The notes beneath the pieces were generated by a model, which was not told where the DNA came from, ran no database searches, and saw only the letters and a list, made by a program, of their open reading frames with translations. Both the position numbers and the translations under genes were made by a program. Below, piece by piece: positions 34,370-45,060 of a stretch of DNA of 64,000 bases (position 1 is its first letter; the number at the start of each line of letters is the position of its first letter). The DNA is from Diploptera punctata (Eukaryota > Arthropoda > Insecta > Blattodea > Blaberidae): contig JASPKZ010007295.1 in NCBI GenBank assembly GCA_030220185.1, positions 1,192,001 to 1,256,000 on the forward strand, in the 5' to 3' direction.

Positions 34370-34740
34370 AAACTCAGCATTAGAATTATCAACAAAAAGA
34401 AAATAATTTTACCATCAAAAGCGTGGGGTGCTTTTTATGATTTTTACATATTCTTCTTAGAGACTTTACGTTTACCAATATCTGTTTATTATCAAATATA
34501 TTAATTGATATAGAGCACCCCACGCTTTTGATGGTAAAATTATTTTCTTTTTGTTGATAATTCTAGTTTTATTCTATATGTGTTGGAGATGATTTTTAGT
34601 TGACCACTCTAAATGTATCCCAAGCGTGTTGGAAATTAAAATTATTTTTCATTTTTGAGTTCGGTGTTCTAATAAAGCGTGCTGTTTTAGTTTTTTAAAA
34701 CTATTATTTATTTTTTATTTTTTAGTTTTATTATTTTACA
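34370..34740. mobile_element. Foldback element, copy A
   Basis: Inverted arms of about 34 bp centred on 'accatcaaaagcgtggggtg' (34398-34431) and its reverse complement (34515-34550) enclose an 83-bp interior. The right flank ('ctagttttattctatatgtg', 'taataaagcgtgctg') is shared with copy B at 36030-36485, where it forms part of both arms. The interior is inverted relative to copy B. Confidence 0.75.
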
Positions 34741-34817
34741 GAATAAGATAAGAATGTAAATATCTTTAAATTCCATACTATTGCAGTATGAGCTAAAAGT
34801 ATTACTCTTCTAAAAAA

Positions 34818-34905
34818 AATCCTCCCCAGTGACCTATGTAATACTGAAATTATAAACTACTAGTTCACCTCTCTACCAACTGAGCACTTACAACGATTGA
34901 CTAAA
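34818..34905 (-). pseudogene. Degraded tRNA-Tyr-like sequence
   Basis: Equivalent position to the better copy at 36877-36967: 'atcctcc' then 'gacctatgtaatactg' and 'ctctaccaactgagc'. It is too diverged to fold as a tRNA. Confidence 0.6.
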
Positions 34906-34945
34906 AAGTCGACAAGCCCGTAACCTATTATACCAGTTTTATTAT

Positions 34946-35590
34946 TTTGATTTTCAGATGATTCTGGCCAGGAATTTAGAAATAAAATATGAAATTATTG
35001 TAATGTCAGGGGTCCTTTACATGTATACAAAGTTTCAAGTTGATCTAATGTTTCTAAGTGGGTGAAAATCGTGTTCAAAGATTCCGTTACATAAATACAA
35101 AGACACTTTATTTGATTTTATGATGGTTCTGGCCAGGATTTTAGAAAATAAATATGAAATTATTGTATTGTCACGGGTTCATTACAAGTATACAAAGTTT
35201 CAAGTCGATCCAATGTCTCTAAGTGGGTGAAAATCGTGTTCAAAGATTCCGTTACATAAATTCAAAGACACTTTTTTTGATTTTATGATCATTCTGGCCA
35301 GGATTATAGAAAATGAATATGAAATTATTGTATTGTCACGAGTTCTTTACAAGTATACAAAGTTTCAGGTCTATCCTATGTTTCTAAGTGGGTGAAAATC
35401 GTGTTCAAAGATTCCGTTACATAAATACAAAGACACTTTTTTTGATTTTCTGATAATTCTGGCCAGGATTTTAGAAAATAAATATGAAATTATTGTATTG
35501 TCACGGGTCCTTTACAAGTATACAAAATTTCAAGTCGATCCAATTATTTTAAGTGGGTGAAATGCGTTGAAAGATTCAGTTACATACATA
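34946..35590 (+). repeat. 165-bp tandem repeat, four copies
   Basis: The anchor 'tctggccagg' occurs at 34963, 35128, 35293 and 35458, exactly 165 bp apart each time. Units also share 'ttacaagtatacaaagtttc', 'taagtgggtgaaaatcgtg' and 'aaagattccgttacata'. The paralogous block at 37020-37130 has only part of one unit. Exact spacing with point differences suggests unequal exchange or replication slippage with little indel decay. Confidence 0.92.
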
Positions 35591-36029
35591 GATAAATATA
35601 TAGATAGATAGATACAGGTCAAGCTAATATAAAGCGTGTAATAAAATTGAAGCTGTAGTGCCTTATTAGGAAGAAAAAGTGTGAGAGTCTGTCAGTCCAT
35701 TATGGACTCAAAAATTACTTGATCGATTCACTATCATTTAGAGAATTTACTTATACAGTAAAATATCCTTTTTCGCGGTTCCCTTATTCGCGGGTAAAAA
35801 AACTGTCTCACAGTCCCTGTATTCGTAGCCAAACATTTCTTTATTCGCGGATCCAGTCGGTATATTAAAAGGATTAGTATCCTTTTAACGAATCGGCAAT
35901 TTTTTTTACTGCAAACACATACCTAGACGACTTTTACAGAGAGCGATTCAAACCAAATGGACAAATTAATATCAAAGTAAAACAAACCTTATTATCACTA
36001 AGCTTAAAGGTCGTTATTAATAAATAATG
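35591..36029. other. Repeat tail and unassigned sequence
   Basis: 35600-35745 ('gatacaggtcaagctaata' to 'catttagag') repeats at 37140-37255. The rest is unassigned, with a weak 156-bp candidate MITE at 35756-35911. Confidence 0.5.
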
Positions 36030-36485
36030 GCTTAAAAAACTAAAACAACACGCTTTATTAGAAAAACAAACTAAAATAATTTTAATTTCCAACACACTTG
36101 GGATAAAATTAAAGTGGCCAACAAAAAATTATCTCCAACACATCTAGAATAAAACTAGAGTTATCTACAAAAAAAAATAATTTTACCATCAAAAGCGTGG
36201 GGTGCTCTATATCAATTAATATATTTGATAATAAACAGATATGGGTACAAGTAAAGTCTCTAAGAAGAAAACGTAAAAATCATAAAAAGCATCCCACGCT
36301 TTTGATGGTAAAATTATTATTTTTTCGTAGATAACTCTAGTCTTATTCTAGATGTGTTGGAGATGGTTTTTTTGTTGACCACTTTAATTTTATCCTAAGA
36401 GTGTTGGAAATTAAAATTATTTTACTTTATTTAGTTCGGTTTTCTAATAAAGCGTGTCGTTTTAGTTTTTTAAACTATTATTTAA
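36030..36485. mobile_element. Foldback element, copy B
   Basis: Arms of about 180 bp (36030-36207 and 36289-36482) are inverted copies, running outward from 'accatcaaaagcgtggggtg' through 'tctccaacacatctagaata' to 'cacgctttattagaaaa'. About 80 bp of spacer separates them. No coding capacity was seen. A partial tandem duplicate of the right end lies at 36498-36540. Confidence 0.85.
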
Positions 36486-36876
36486 TTTTTATTTTTTAGT
36501 TTGGTTTTCTAATAAAGCGTATTGTTTTAGTTTTTTAAACAATTTTTTATTTTATTTTTAGTTTAACTGATTGTTATAAACCGGAATCCCATGAAAATTT
36601 AATTGTTTACGATATTTTTAGTGTCTAGGCACGAACATAATTATATTTTTTTAAAATTATTATTATTATCTAACATTATTATAATATTTTTGAATATTTT
36701 AATATAGATAAATGGTTACAGTTAATCGTATCCTTCTCATATTTTTTGGATAAATTACAATGTGGTAAGTTTACAAATTGTCATTAATATTTTACAGAAT
36801 AAGATAAAAATTTAAATATCTTTAAATTCGATAGTATTGTAGTATGAGCTAAAAGTAGTACTCTTCTAAAAAAAAA

Positions 36877-36967
36877 TCCTCCGGGCCGGATTTGAACCTG
36901 CGACCTATAGATTACTGTAATTATAAACCACTACATTCCACCGCTCTACCAACTGAGCTACTAGAGG
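36877..36967 (-). tRNA. tRNA-Tyr(GTA)-like sequence with intron, embedded in a repeat
   Basis: The minus strand folds as a tRNA: acceptor CCTCTAG/CCGGAGG (one mismatch, one G-T pair), D arm 'gctcagttggtagagc', anticodon GTA at 36932-36934, an intron of about 18 nt in the usual tRNA-Tyr place, T arm 'gcaggttcaaatccggc' with one mismatch, then a poly-T terminator (36868-36876). Because a decayed copy sits at the same place in the 34-kb repeat block, this may be a tRNA gene carried inside a mobile element, or a pseudogene. Activity is uncertain. Confidence 0.6.
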
Positions 36968-37019
36968 ATATAATATTAATTTCTTACAACGGTAGACTAA
37001 AAGTCGATAAGTCTGCAAC

Positions 37020-37260
37020 CTATTATATATTATTTATGAACTTATTGCATTGTCATTGGTCCTTTACAAGTATACAAAGTTTCAAGTCGATCAAATATTT
37101 TTAAGTGGGTGAAAATCGTGTTGAAAGATTCAGTCAGATAGACAGATACAGGTCAAGCTAACATTAGCGTGTAAAAAGAGTGAGAGTAGTCTGTCCTTCG
37201 TGGACTCAAAGGTATCTGATCAATTTGAATGTAGTTTTCGTTATTATTTAGAGACTTTTT
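37020..37260 (+). repeat. Copy B tail of the tRNA-Tyr-bearing repeat
   Basis: Matches the last 165-bp unit ('gtcctttacaagtatacaaa', 'taagtgggtgaaaatcgtg') and the tail 'gatacaggtcaagctaac' of the 34.7-35.7-kb block, so both blocks have the order foldback, tRNA-Tyr, unit(s), tail. Confidence 0.8.
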
Positions 37261-37329
37261 CTGGAACAATTAATTTATATAACATATTACCGTAGTATTG
37301 TAAGACCAGAGCTAAAAAAAATGCATCGG

Positions 37330-37662
37330 TGCTATTTAATAGCTTACGCTGCCTAAATCATAACAAATACACCAAATTAATGTATACAGAATTGAATATC
37401 TCATAAAATTCTACAAAAAAGTCCGAACAGCAAGATACTATCTCATACGGAAACTTAAAATAACCTTTTTTTCTTTCAGCTCATCGATGCCAAGAAAGTC
37501 GGGTTAAGTAGATTCCTGGGCAACGCCAGGTAATCAACACGGGGTATCTAAAAATAATTACGATATAGGCCTAAATTTATAATTTTTTATTTTTACTTAT
37601 TCAATTAAACATAAAGCAAGTTTAATTTATTTAGGATCAGCAGCGCACGCCGGGTATTAGTT
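37330..37662 (+). repeat. Repeat family H, 3' part
   Basis: Shares 'taacaaatacaccaaatta', 'gatgccaagaaagtcgg' and the end 'cagcgcacgccgggtattag' with 31015-32745. The second appearance of this end defines the family's 3' terminus. Confidence 0.75.
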
Positions 37663-37847
37663 ACATATATTTTTTATCACTTCTACATCACAAATGTGGA
37701 TATAAAACAATTTGATATTCAAAAAAAATCAATTATTCATTTCAGATAAATGAGGTTACTGAAATAAAAATGATATCTTACCTCTCTTTGTTCATGTTAT
37801 AATAAATCCTAAAAATGCGATAAGAATTTCTAGCTATAGGCAGGAAT

Positions 37848-37910
37848 ATTTTATTTAACGACGCTCTTTAACAACTCACGTAATTAGCGTTTCACTTAAA
37901 ATCTGAGCGT
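37848..37910 (-). repeat. SINE family D 3' end
   Basis: 'attttatttaacgacgctct' is the inverse of the terminus at 21040-21065. Confidence 0.5.
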
Positions 37911-38007
37911 AAAACAACGACAAATTTACTTAGAGGCCTCTTTGTCTCAGGATGGAGATACTTTTTTGTGACATGTATGTATGACACGGGACCCAGGGCT
38001 TTGTTTA

Positions 38008-38022
38008 ATAAAATTAGTAGTA

Positions 38023-38109
<87 letters not shown>

Positions 38110-38512
38110 GTAATAATAATAGTAGTAATAATAATAATAATAATAGTAATAATAGTAATAATAATAATAATAATAGTAATAATAATAATAATAATAATAA
38201 TTCCATGGCGCGGCAGGCCTTTGCCTACCAGTCCGCTGCTGCCCTCACATCCATGTGTCAATCACAGAGGTTGATCATCTACCCAGTGTAGGGGTGACAT
38301 GTGGTCGGCATGTCGGGACCCCCAGCCGTTATAGCTGGTTTTCTCAACCTGGAACCGCTACTTACTGTAGCTACCCAAATGCCTCATGATGCTGGGTGGG
38401 CACGGGTCCCATACTGGCCGAAATTCCATGAGAACATTTCTTCCCCCATGGATACTCGAACCAGCGCAAGTCCCGTAGCTGTCTTAACCACTCGGCTACG
38501 GGGCGGGACCAA
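38008..38512 (-). mobile_element. SINE family A with long (AAT)n tail and 11-bp target duplication
   Basis: Flanked by 'ggctttgttta' at 37997-38007 and 38513-38523. On the minus strand the head ('cgtagccgagtggttaag') lies at the right, then the family body, then 'gcgccatggaa' and an expanded ATT tail of about 180 bp (38026-38200). The tail sits where a retroposon 3' tail belongs, so the microsatellite grew from the SINE. Confidence 0.9.
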
Positions 38513-38524
38513 GGCTTTGTTTAC

Positions 38525-38765
38525 ATTCATAAAAATAAATACTCATGATTTTTACGCCCTGAAAAAAAATTATCAGGCCGGGTAAAATTTAAATCCTCGA
38601 AACTTACACTAGAGTCCACTTTGTTAGCCATTAGTACCATGAATGATGTAACGAATGTCATTTTGATGTCTGCTTGAAATGAGAACTGTTGCCGAATTAA
38701 TTTTTTTTATAATTTACAGCAGAGAAAGATAAGATACATTAGATTTCTGAATATGGGGAATAATT
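38525..38765. other. Unassigned sequence
   Basis: Nothing recognised. Confidence 0.4.
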
Positions 38766-38770
38766 TATTA

Positions 38771-38978
38771 AGACTATTTAACTGATGCCCCAAATGGGAG
38801 TCAATGAGACCAATCACGTTACAATGATTTTTTATTTACAACCAATCACAGCCGTGTTTCGCCTAGAATTTACCAACTAAAGTTTGTCATAATAAAGAAA
38901 GCACCTCCTTTTTAACATTCTGAATAGGTCATAGCATTATTTTGCAGTGACTGACTCACCAAAAAATACGTCTACCAG

Positions 38979-39029
<51 letters not shown>

Positions 39030-39549
39030 CATGAATGTCAACAAATACCGCATGCGGGAGGTAATATAAAAAAATTGATTATACCACCAAGAAAAAAAAA
39101 AAGAAACCACAGTTTGCACTTTCTTAAATGTATTTTTTTCCAGAAAAATATAATTGTCATATTTATATCATAGGACATCAGAAATGAATTAATATACAGT
39201 TTGATGTGTTTCATTTTTTCTCCACTAGAGTGCATTCTTACAATATTGCGTTCCTTTGTCAATAAATAATATGATCTGGTTGCAGTGACGACAAAACAAA
39301 AGAAGCAAATGAAGCGTACCAATCGTTTCTCATTTGTTTTCAAACATCGCCGCTTACATTAAATATATAAATATTTTAAAATAACTATATTTAAATAATG
39401 ATTTGTGAGTAAACAGCTTAATTTTATTCGTTAAATAGTCCTAACAAATGTCACTCTTGATTTCTAAATTCTCTAGATAGATTCACTCCTCACTTCGTGA
39501 GTCGTGAATTTATCGATAATTTGGAAATCACTCGTGGCATTACTTATGA
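38771..39549 (+). mobile_element. Foldback family element, left end missing
   Basis: Collinear with 48171-48923: 'agactatttaactgatgcc', 'gaccaatcacgtt', 'agattgtatatata', 'attcgttaaatagtcctaac' and the right terminus 'tcactcgtggcattacttat'. An AT microsatellite (38983-39026) is expanded in this copy. The left terminal repeat is absent. No protein motif was recognised. Confidence 0.8.
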
Positions 39550-39800
39550 TAAACCAGCGATTTACTTGTTTTGAAATTTTTTCACAACTTTATTCATAAA
39601 TACAGAAAAAACTAAACTTAATCTTAATGGTTTTACGATAGATTGGTCCAAATATAAACTTTGCTTTTTGTTGTAGGCCAACATATTATTTTATTTAAAT
39701 AAGATATCTAATAATTGAGGGCATAAATGTCGAGAATTAAGGTTGGATCCTGAAAGTGTAGATTGCTTTTTCAGAACTATCTTTCAAACTTAAGTTTATT
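39550..39800. other. Unassigned sequence
   Basis: AT-rich, leading into a microsatellite. Confidence 0.4.
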
Positions 39801-39833
39801 ATTTTATTATTATTATTATTATTATTATTATCA

Positions 39834-39919
<86 letters not shown>

Positions 39920-39921
39920 TA
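39801..39921. repeat. (ATT)n microsatellite
   Basis: About 120 bp of ATT directly at the 5' end of the RTE-type LINE. ATT also follows the LINE's 3' end (42735-42760). Confidence 0.95.
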
Positions 39922-42728
39922 TTTGGGAATTAGATAAATCACCCTTGGATAATGTCGCTTTGCAGGAAGTTAGGTGGCCAGGAGTAGGTAGTCAGGAATC
40001 AGGAAGCTTTGCATTATACTATGGGGGTGCAGAAAGACCTGCATTTGGAACGGGTTTTTTAGTCAGAAGGAGGATCCTATCCGCTATCCGAGATATTAAG
40101 TTTGTTAGTGATAGGATATCATACATAATTCTAAAGGGTAAACGACATGATTTTATAATTGTAAATGTACATGCCCCCACAGAAGATAAAGATGACAAGA
40201 TCAAGGATGAGTTCTATGAAGAATTAGAATGCATATTTGATAGCCTTTCACGATATCATATGAAAATTGTCTTAGGAGATTTTAATGCAAAAGTGGAGCG
40301 GGAAGATATATTCAAACCAACAATAGGCAAATTCAGTCTTCATGAAGATAGTAACGACAACGGGGTTAGATTAGTCACATTTGCCACATCAAAGAATCTC
40401 ATTGTTAAGAGCACAACATTTCAGCATAAGGATATTCATAAATACACCTGGACGTCCCCGGATGGAGAAACTCGGAACCAGATATATCATGTATTAGTGG
40501 ATAAACGCTGGCACAGTAGCATCATTGATGTTAGATCAGTTAGAGGGACAGACTGCAATTCGGATCATCATCTGGTCAGAGTGAAAATCAGACAACGGCT
40601 ATCGCTTATGAGAGGAACAAACGCTAAAGATGATTCTGTAAAATATGAATTAAAAAACTTGAAAAATGATGAAATGCGGCAAGAATACCAAATCAAAATT
40701 GCTAATAGATTTGAAGTACTGGAATATTCAGATGACAATGTGGCAAACGAAGGAGAAACTGATATAAATAAAGAATGGGAGGCTATAAGAGATACTATTA
40801 AATTGTCAGCATCAGAAAGCATTGGTTGTTTAAAAAAGAGGCAAAACAAGAAATGGTTTGATGAGGAATGTGCTGACATTGTAAAGAAAAGAAAACTAGC
40901 AAAAATGAAATGGTTACACGAGCCAAATGAGGTAAATTTAGAGCAATTGGGTAGTGTTAGACGGGAAACCACGAAGTTACTAAAGAGTAAAAAGAGGGAA
41001 TATTTGAGAGAGAAGATTAATGATCTTGAAATGAATGCAAAAAATAGGAACATTAGAGAATTATATGAGGGAATTAGTATAGAGAAGAAAGGGTTTCAGG
41101 CTAGAACAAACATAATTCGGAATGAAAATGGGGATATGATTGCACATTCTAGGAGTATATTAAATAGATGGAAAAGTTACTTTAATCAGCTATTAAATGT
41201 ACATACAGAACAGGACATCGAGGAGGATAATTTACAGACAGCAGATGAGATCCCAGCAGAACTGATAAAATCAGGGGGAGAAAAATTGATGGACAAGATA
41301 CGCTGGTTGCTTAGTACGATTTGAGAAAAAGAAGCTCTTCCAGATGAATGGAAAGAATCAATTATCGTACCAATTTATAAGGAAGGAGATAAAACTGATT
41401 GCAACAACTATAGAGGCATCTCATTACTTTCAACTTCGTACAAAATTCTAACAAATATGTTAGTAAGCAGACTTACTCCCTACATTGACGACATTCTAGG
41501 AGATCATCAATGTGCATTTAGAAGAAACAGGTCTACAACAGGTCAGATTTTTAGTATAAGACAGATTTTAGAAAAGAAATGGGAATATAATGGTACTGTA
41601 CATCAACTATATGTAGACTTCAAAAAAGCATATGATTCAATTAAGAGGGAGAAGTTATATAGTATCCTGCTGGAGTTCGGAATTCCTAAAAAGTTAGTTA
41701 GACTTATACGAATGTGTCTAAATGGCTCAAAGAGTAGGGTGCGTGTAGGCAAACAGTTTTCAGACACTTTTAAAATCCAGAATGGGTTGAAGCAAGAAGA
41801 TGTACTATCTCCTCTACTATTTAATTTTGTACTAGGGCATGCCATTAAATCTTTAGAGAATGAGGAAGGCTTACAACTGAATGGTATTAATAAGCTGTTA
41901 GTTTATGCTGATGATGTAGTACTACTGGCCGATAGCGAGGAGATACTAAAGGCCAACACGCACACACTATTGAGTAACACTAAGAAATTAGGACTGGAAA
42001 TAAATATCAGTAAAACTAAATATATGGTCACACGTAGAAATTCAGTATATAATGGAAATGGACAGCTAATGACAAATGAGGGAAATTTTGAGGAAGTGGC
42101 TGAATTCAAATACCTAGGAACAATAATCACAAATAGGAATGAGATGCACAAAGAAATTAAACATAGGCTCAATTCTGGAAATGCATGCTATTATGCATTG
42201 CAGAGACTTTTGATGTCCCAACTCCTTTCAAAAAACGTTAAGCTGAAAATATATAAAACTATTATTCTACCAGTTATATTATATGGGTGCGAAACATGGA
42301 CTCTTACTTTAAGAGAGGAAAGGAGATTACAAGTATTTGAGAATAAAGTACTTAGGAAAATTTTTGGACCAAAGAGAGATGAAGAGACAGGTGAATGGAG
42401 AAGACTACATAACAATGAGCTACATGGTCTTTATAGGAAGCCAGATATAATAAGAACCGTTAAGTCTCATAGACTGCGATGGGCAGGACATGTTGCACGT
42501 ATGGGGAATGAAAGACGTGCCTGGAAACTTCTTGTAGGAATGCCAGAAGGAAAACGGCCAGTTGGTAGACCAAGAATGAGGTGGGAGAACAACATTAACT
42601 ATGATTTGAGGGAAGTAGATTATACAGGGAATGATTGGAAAGCATTAGCTCAGGATAGGGATGTATGGAGAGCTTATGTCCGCGCGGCCATGAACCTACG
42701 GGTTCGATAGTGCCAGTGAGTAAGTAAG

Positions 42729-42760
<32 letters not shown>
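39922..42760 (+). mobile_element. RTE-type LINE, longest copy
   Basis: Carries endonuclease and RT in one frame and ends with the family 3' block ('gttcgatagtgccagtgagt'), a short 'aagt' repeat and ATT repeats. The 5' end is truncated, reading into the ATT microsatellite, so target duplication cannot be judged. It is the reference for the fragments at 14096, 16447, 17405, 33095, 33905, 52990 and 62226. Confidence 0.9.
39945..42710 (+). pseudogene. RTE-type endonuclease/reverse transcriptase with one internal stop
   Basis: The frame stays open to a TGA at 41322-41324 and resumes in the same frame to 42710. The endonuclease has 'ALQEVRWPG', 'VHAPT', 'LGDFNAKVE', 'WTSPDGE' and 'SDHHLV', but 'QIYHVLVD' carries Tyr (40485-40487) where the family has the catalytic Asp of Q/R-I-D. 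The RT has 'ADEIPAELIKSGG', 'VDFKKAYDSI', 'KQEDVLSPLLF' (Glu at 41796-41798 where Gly is usual) and 'YADD' (41904-41915), then thumb and the 'RPRMRWENNIN' C-terminus. The first codon is TTG, so the true start is lost. Confidence 0.92.
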
Positions 42761-42763
<3 letters not shown>

Positions 42764-42764
42764 A

Positions 42765-43425
42765 TTTTAACAGTGATAATAAATTTTATTCAGAATAAAT
42801 TTATTCTTTATTTAGGAACTGTTTTTAACTTATTAGAATCGCAATTCGAATCTGGGCACGAAAGGGCCGACAAGTTTTGCTCAGGGTCTTGGGTTCTTTT
42901 ACGTATGGTAAACATACGGCATAACGCCACGTCTTCCTTCCACTTGAATCCATACTCAGGATATTTTCGGGCGATTAGAACTTGCAACCCTACAACCAAG
43001 GAGGACAGACTCACACATGAGGTTAATCCAATGGATTAATATGTCAGTGTGAGTTATTTTATATATTTTTATATTTAAGTTGGATATTTGTTCATGTGAA
43101 GAAAAACTGAAATATTATTTGAGCGATATTAAAATCTGACAAAAATGTGATCTAATAACTAACAATAGACAAAAATGAATAAGTTTAGTGTGAATTTATT
43201 TTGGTTAGTGTGAATTATTTTCGTTAGCTTTTAAATTCAAGATTGACATGTTTAAAAGAAATTTATAAATATAATATTCTTTATATATCAGAAATGGATT
43301 ATGCGTGTTAACTAAAATATAATATACGGTCAAAAATTAGAATAATTTCGTGTTCTCAAAACTGCATGAACGAGGGCTTCGCCCCGCTCAACGCCTCCCC
43401 CAAAACTGTTTAAAAATATTTAAAA
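42765..43425. other. Mostly unassigned; possible degraded SINE
   Basis: 42840-43035 has phrases ('ggttcttttacgtatgg', 'gaacttgcaaccc') resembling a tRNA-headed SINE body in reverse, but weakly. The rest is AT-rich and unassigned. Confidence 0.35.
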
Positions 43426-43429
43426 TGAA

Positions 43430-43700
43430 TCATAGTCCATTTGCGAATTTACACCATTTGTTGAACTGTTTCGGCCCCAAGAGAAACACAATTCAAAAGT
43501 CTTGAATAACAAATGTTAATTTGTTTGGGTATCCTGTGATCTTCCATTCGATGAACATGTTGCATCGATCTTGACTTATAATCATACATTTTGTTTTCTG
43601 AAGTTCCATGATGTCTTCATTTTTTTATGAACTAGGTGTGTATCCTGCAATTCTTCGAAGGTATCTCATTTCAGCAGATCTAAGTCTCTGTATATCTAAA
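43430..43700 (-). pseudogene. LINE RT C-terminal fragment (same family as 58100-58500)
   Basis: The nucleotide match to 58110-58410 is close ('gtgatcttccattcgatgaa', 'ggtatctcatttcagcagat'). Frameshifts destroy the frame. Confidence 0.75.
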
Positions 43701-43704
43701 TATT

Positions 43705-44775
43705 AAGTAAAAATTAAATACACTAAACTAGTTCGCCGCTACATTGAAATTGAATCCGACCAACAATAGTTCGCTTTATAAATATTAAACATCGTTCACT
43801 AGTTCAAACTAGTTCAAAAGAACAGGTTATTATATCCGTCATACATCGTTTCTTCACAATTACCGATTTTTTTAAATTTAAAAATAACGTATTCTTAATT
43901 TTGTGATGCAGATGGCGGTAAGTAGGAGAGAAAGAGTTGAAAATACGAACTTCTAATATAAGCATCACAATAATTATTTCTTTTTATATTCGAAAATATG
44001 CAGTAATTTCCTGATGTTTTGTGCTATGGAAAATGTAAATCATCGCTACAATGGAATTTAACAATTGAAACACGCTTGAAGTAAACGGAAAGATTTTCAA
44101 TAAGTTCATTCCTTTATTAACATAGCATGCACGCTAAAAAGAATTTCCGCAAGGCAAAATGAAGTTATAAAGAATAAACCAATCAATTTGTAAGTTTTCA
44201 ACTTGTTACAAGAATTGTAAGTTAAGCAATTCTTTGTAGTCCACAGATTGAATCAAACATTTTCTTTTTAAAAACTTCTATTTGTTCTGCTAAGGGAACA
44301 TAAACATATTCAACAAAAATACTGAAATCTTAAATAAAACCTTTATGTCTTATTTTGTTTTATAAATATGAATGTAGTTTCTGAAATTTTACTCGGTAAT
44401 TACATTTCATTATTTATATAGCTCAATGATTCAAAATAATTAAAACTACTGGCTATTCTAGTGAAAATGAAAGTCTATGAATCTTTGGAAACATTTAACA
44501 ACATAATATGCTAAAGAAAATGGACAAATCGGGTTAAGATGAGAATGTCGAGACAATTTTTGTTTTAAAATAATAAAGCTTAGACATCCTCAAAAATAAA
44601 GAACACAAAAAAATTGTGGTCGATACAGAAAAAGAAACTAAAAAATAGCAATTTATAAAGCACTATTTAACATTCAACCTCCAATAGTGTTTACTACAAG
44701 TTACATCGAATCGATAACTACGATACAACTCTGAGCGAAGTTCTTATTTCTTTGCGCATGAATACATAAGATCTA
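43705..44775. other. Unassigned AT-rich sequence
   Basis: Nothing recognised. Confidence 0.4.
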
Positions 44776-44779
44776 ATAC

Positions 44780-45060
44780 AGAACAATAATGTAAAATGGG
44801 ACACAGCAAGTTAGTGTACACCATATTAGTTTACAGAGTGAGTGATTTTTTTTATTTGGTTGGGTTTAGATGAGGACAAGTTGGTGTACACCAAATTAGC
44901 TTAAAATAGATTGAAATATAATATGTAATTGATTTGGTTAGGTATATGAGGGGCAAATTAGAGTAGGCTAAATAATATTAATTTACAGTAGTGAGAGATA
45001 TAGTATCAATTTATTGATTTTGTTAGGTTAGATTATAAAGAGAGAAGGTACGCCTGAATA
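44780..45060. repeat. Degenerate tandem repeat of about 90 bp
   Basis: Phrases like 'gatgaggacaagttggtgta', 'atgaggggcaaattag' and 'ggttaggttagattat' recur at roughly 90-bp steps. One further unit lies at 46485-46545, on the other side of the LINE fragment. Confidence 0.55.

Noticed and set aside
35756..35911. Possible pogo/mariner MITE starting 'cagtaaaat' after a TA
   Set aside because: Inverted similarity covers only about 8 bp and the right flank lacks TA.
37892..38291. Poly-leucine, poly-isoleucine and poly-asparagine frames
   Set aside because: Produced by the AAT tail of the SINE at 38008-38512.
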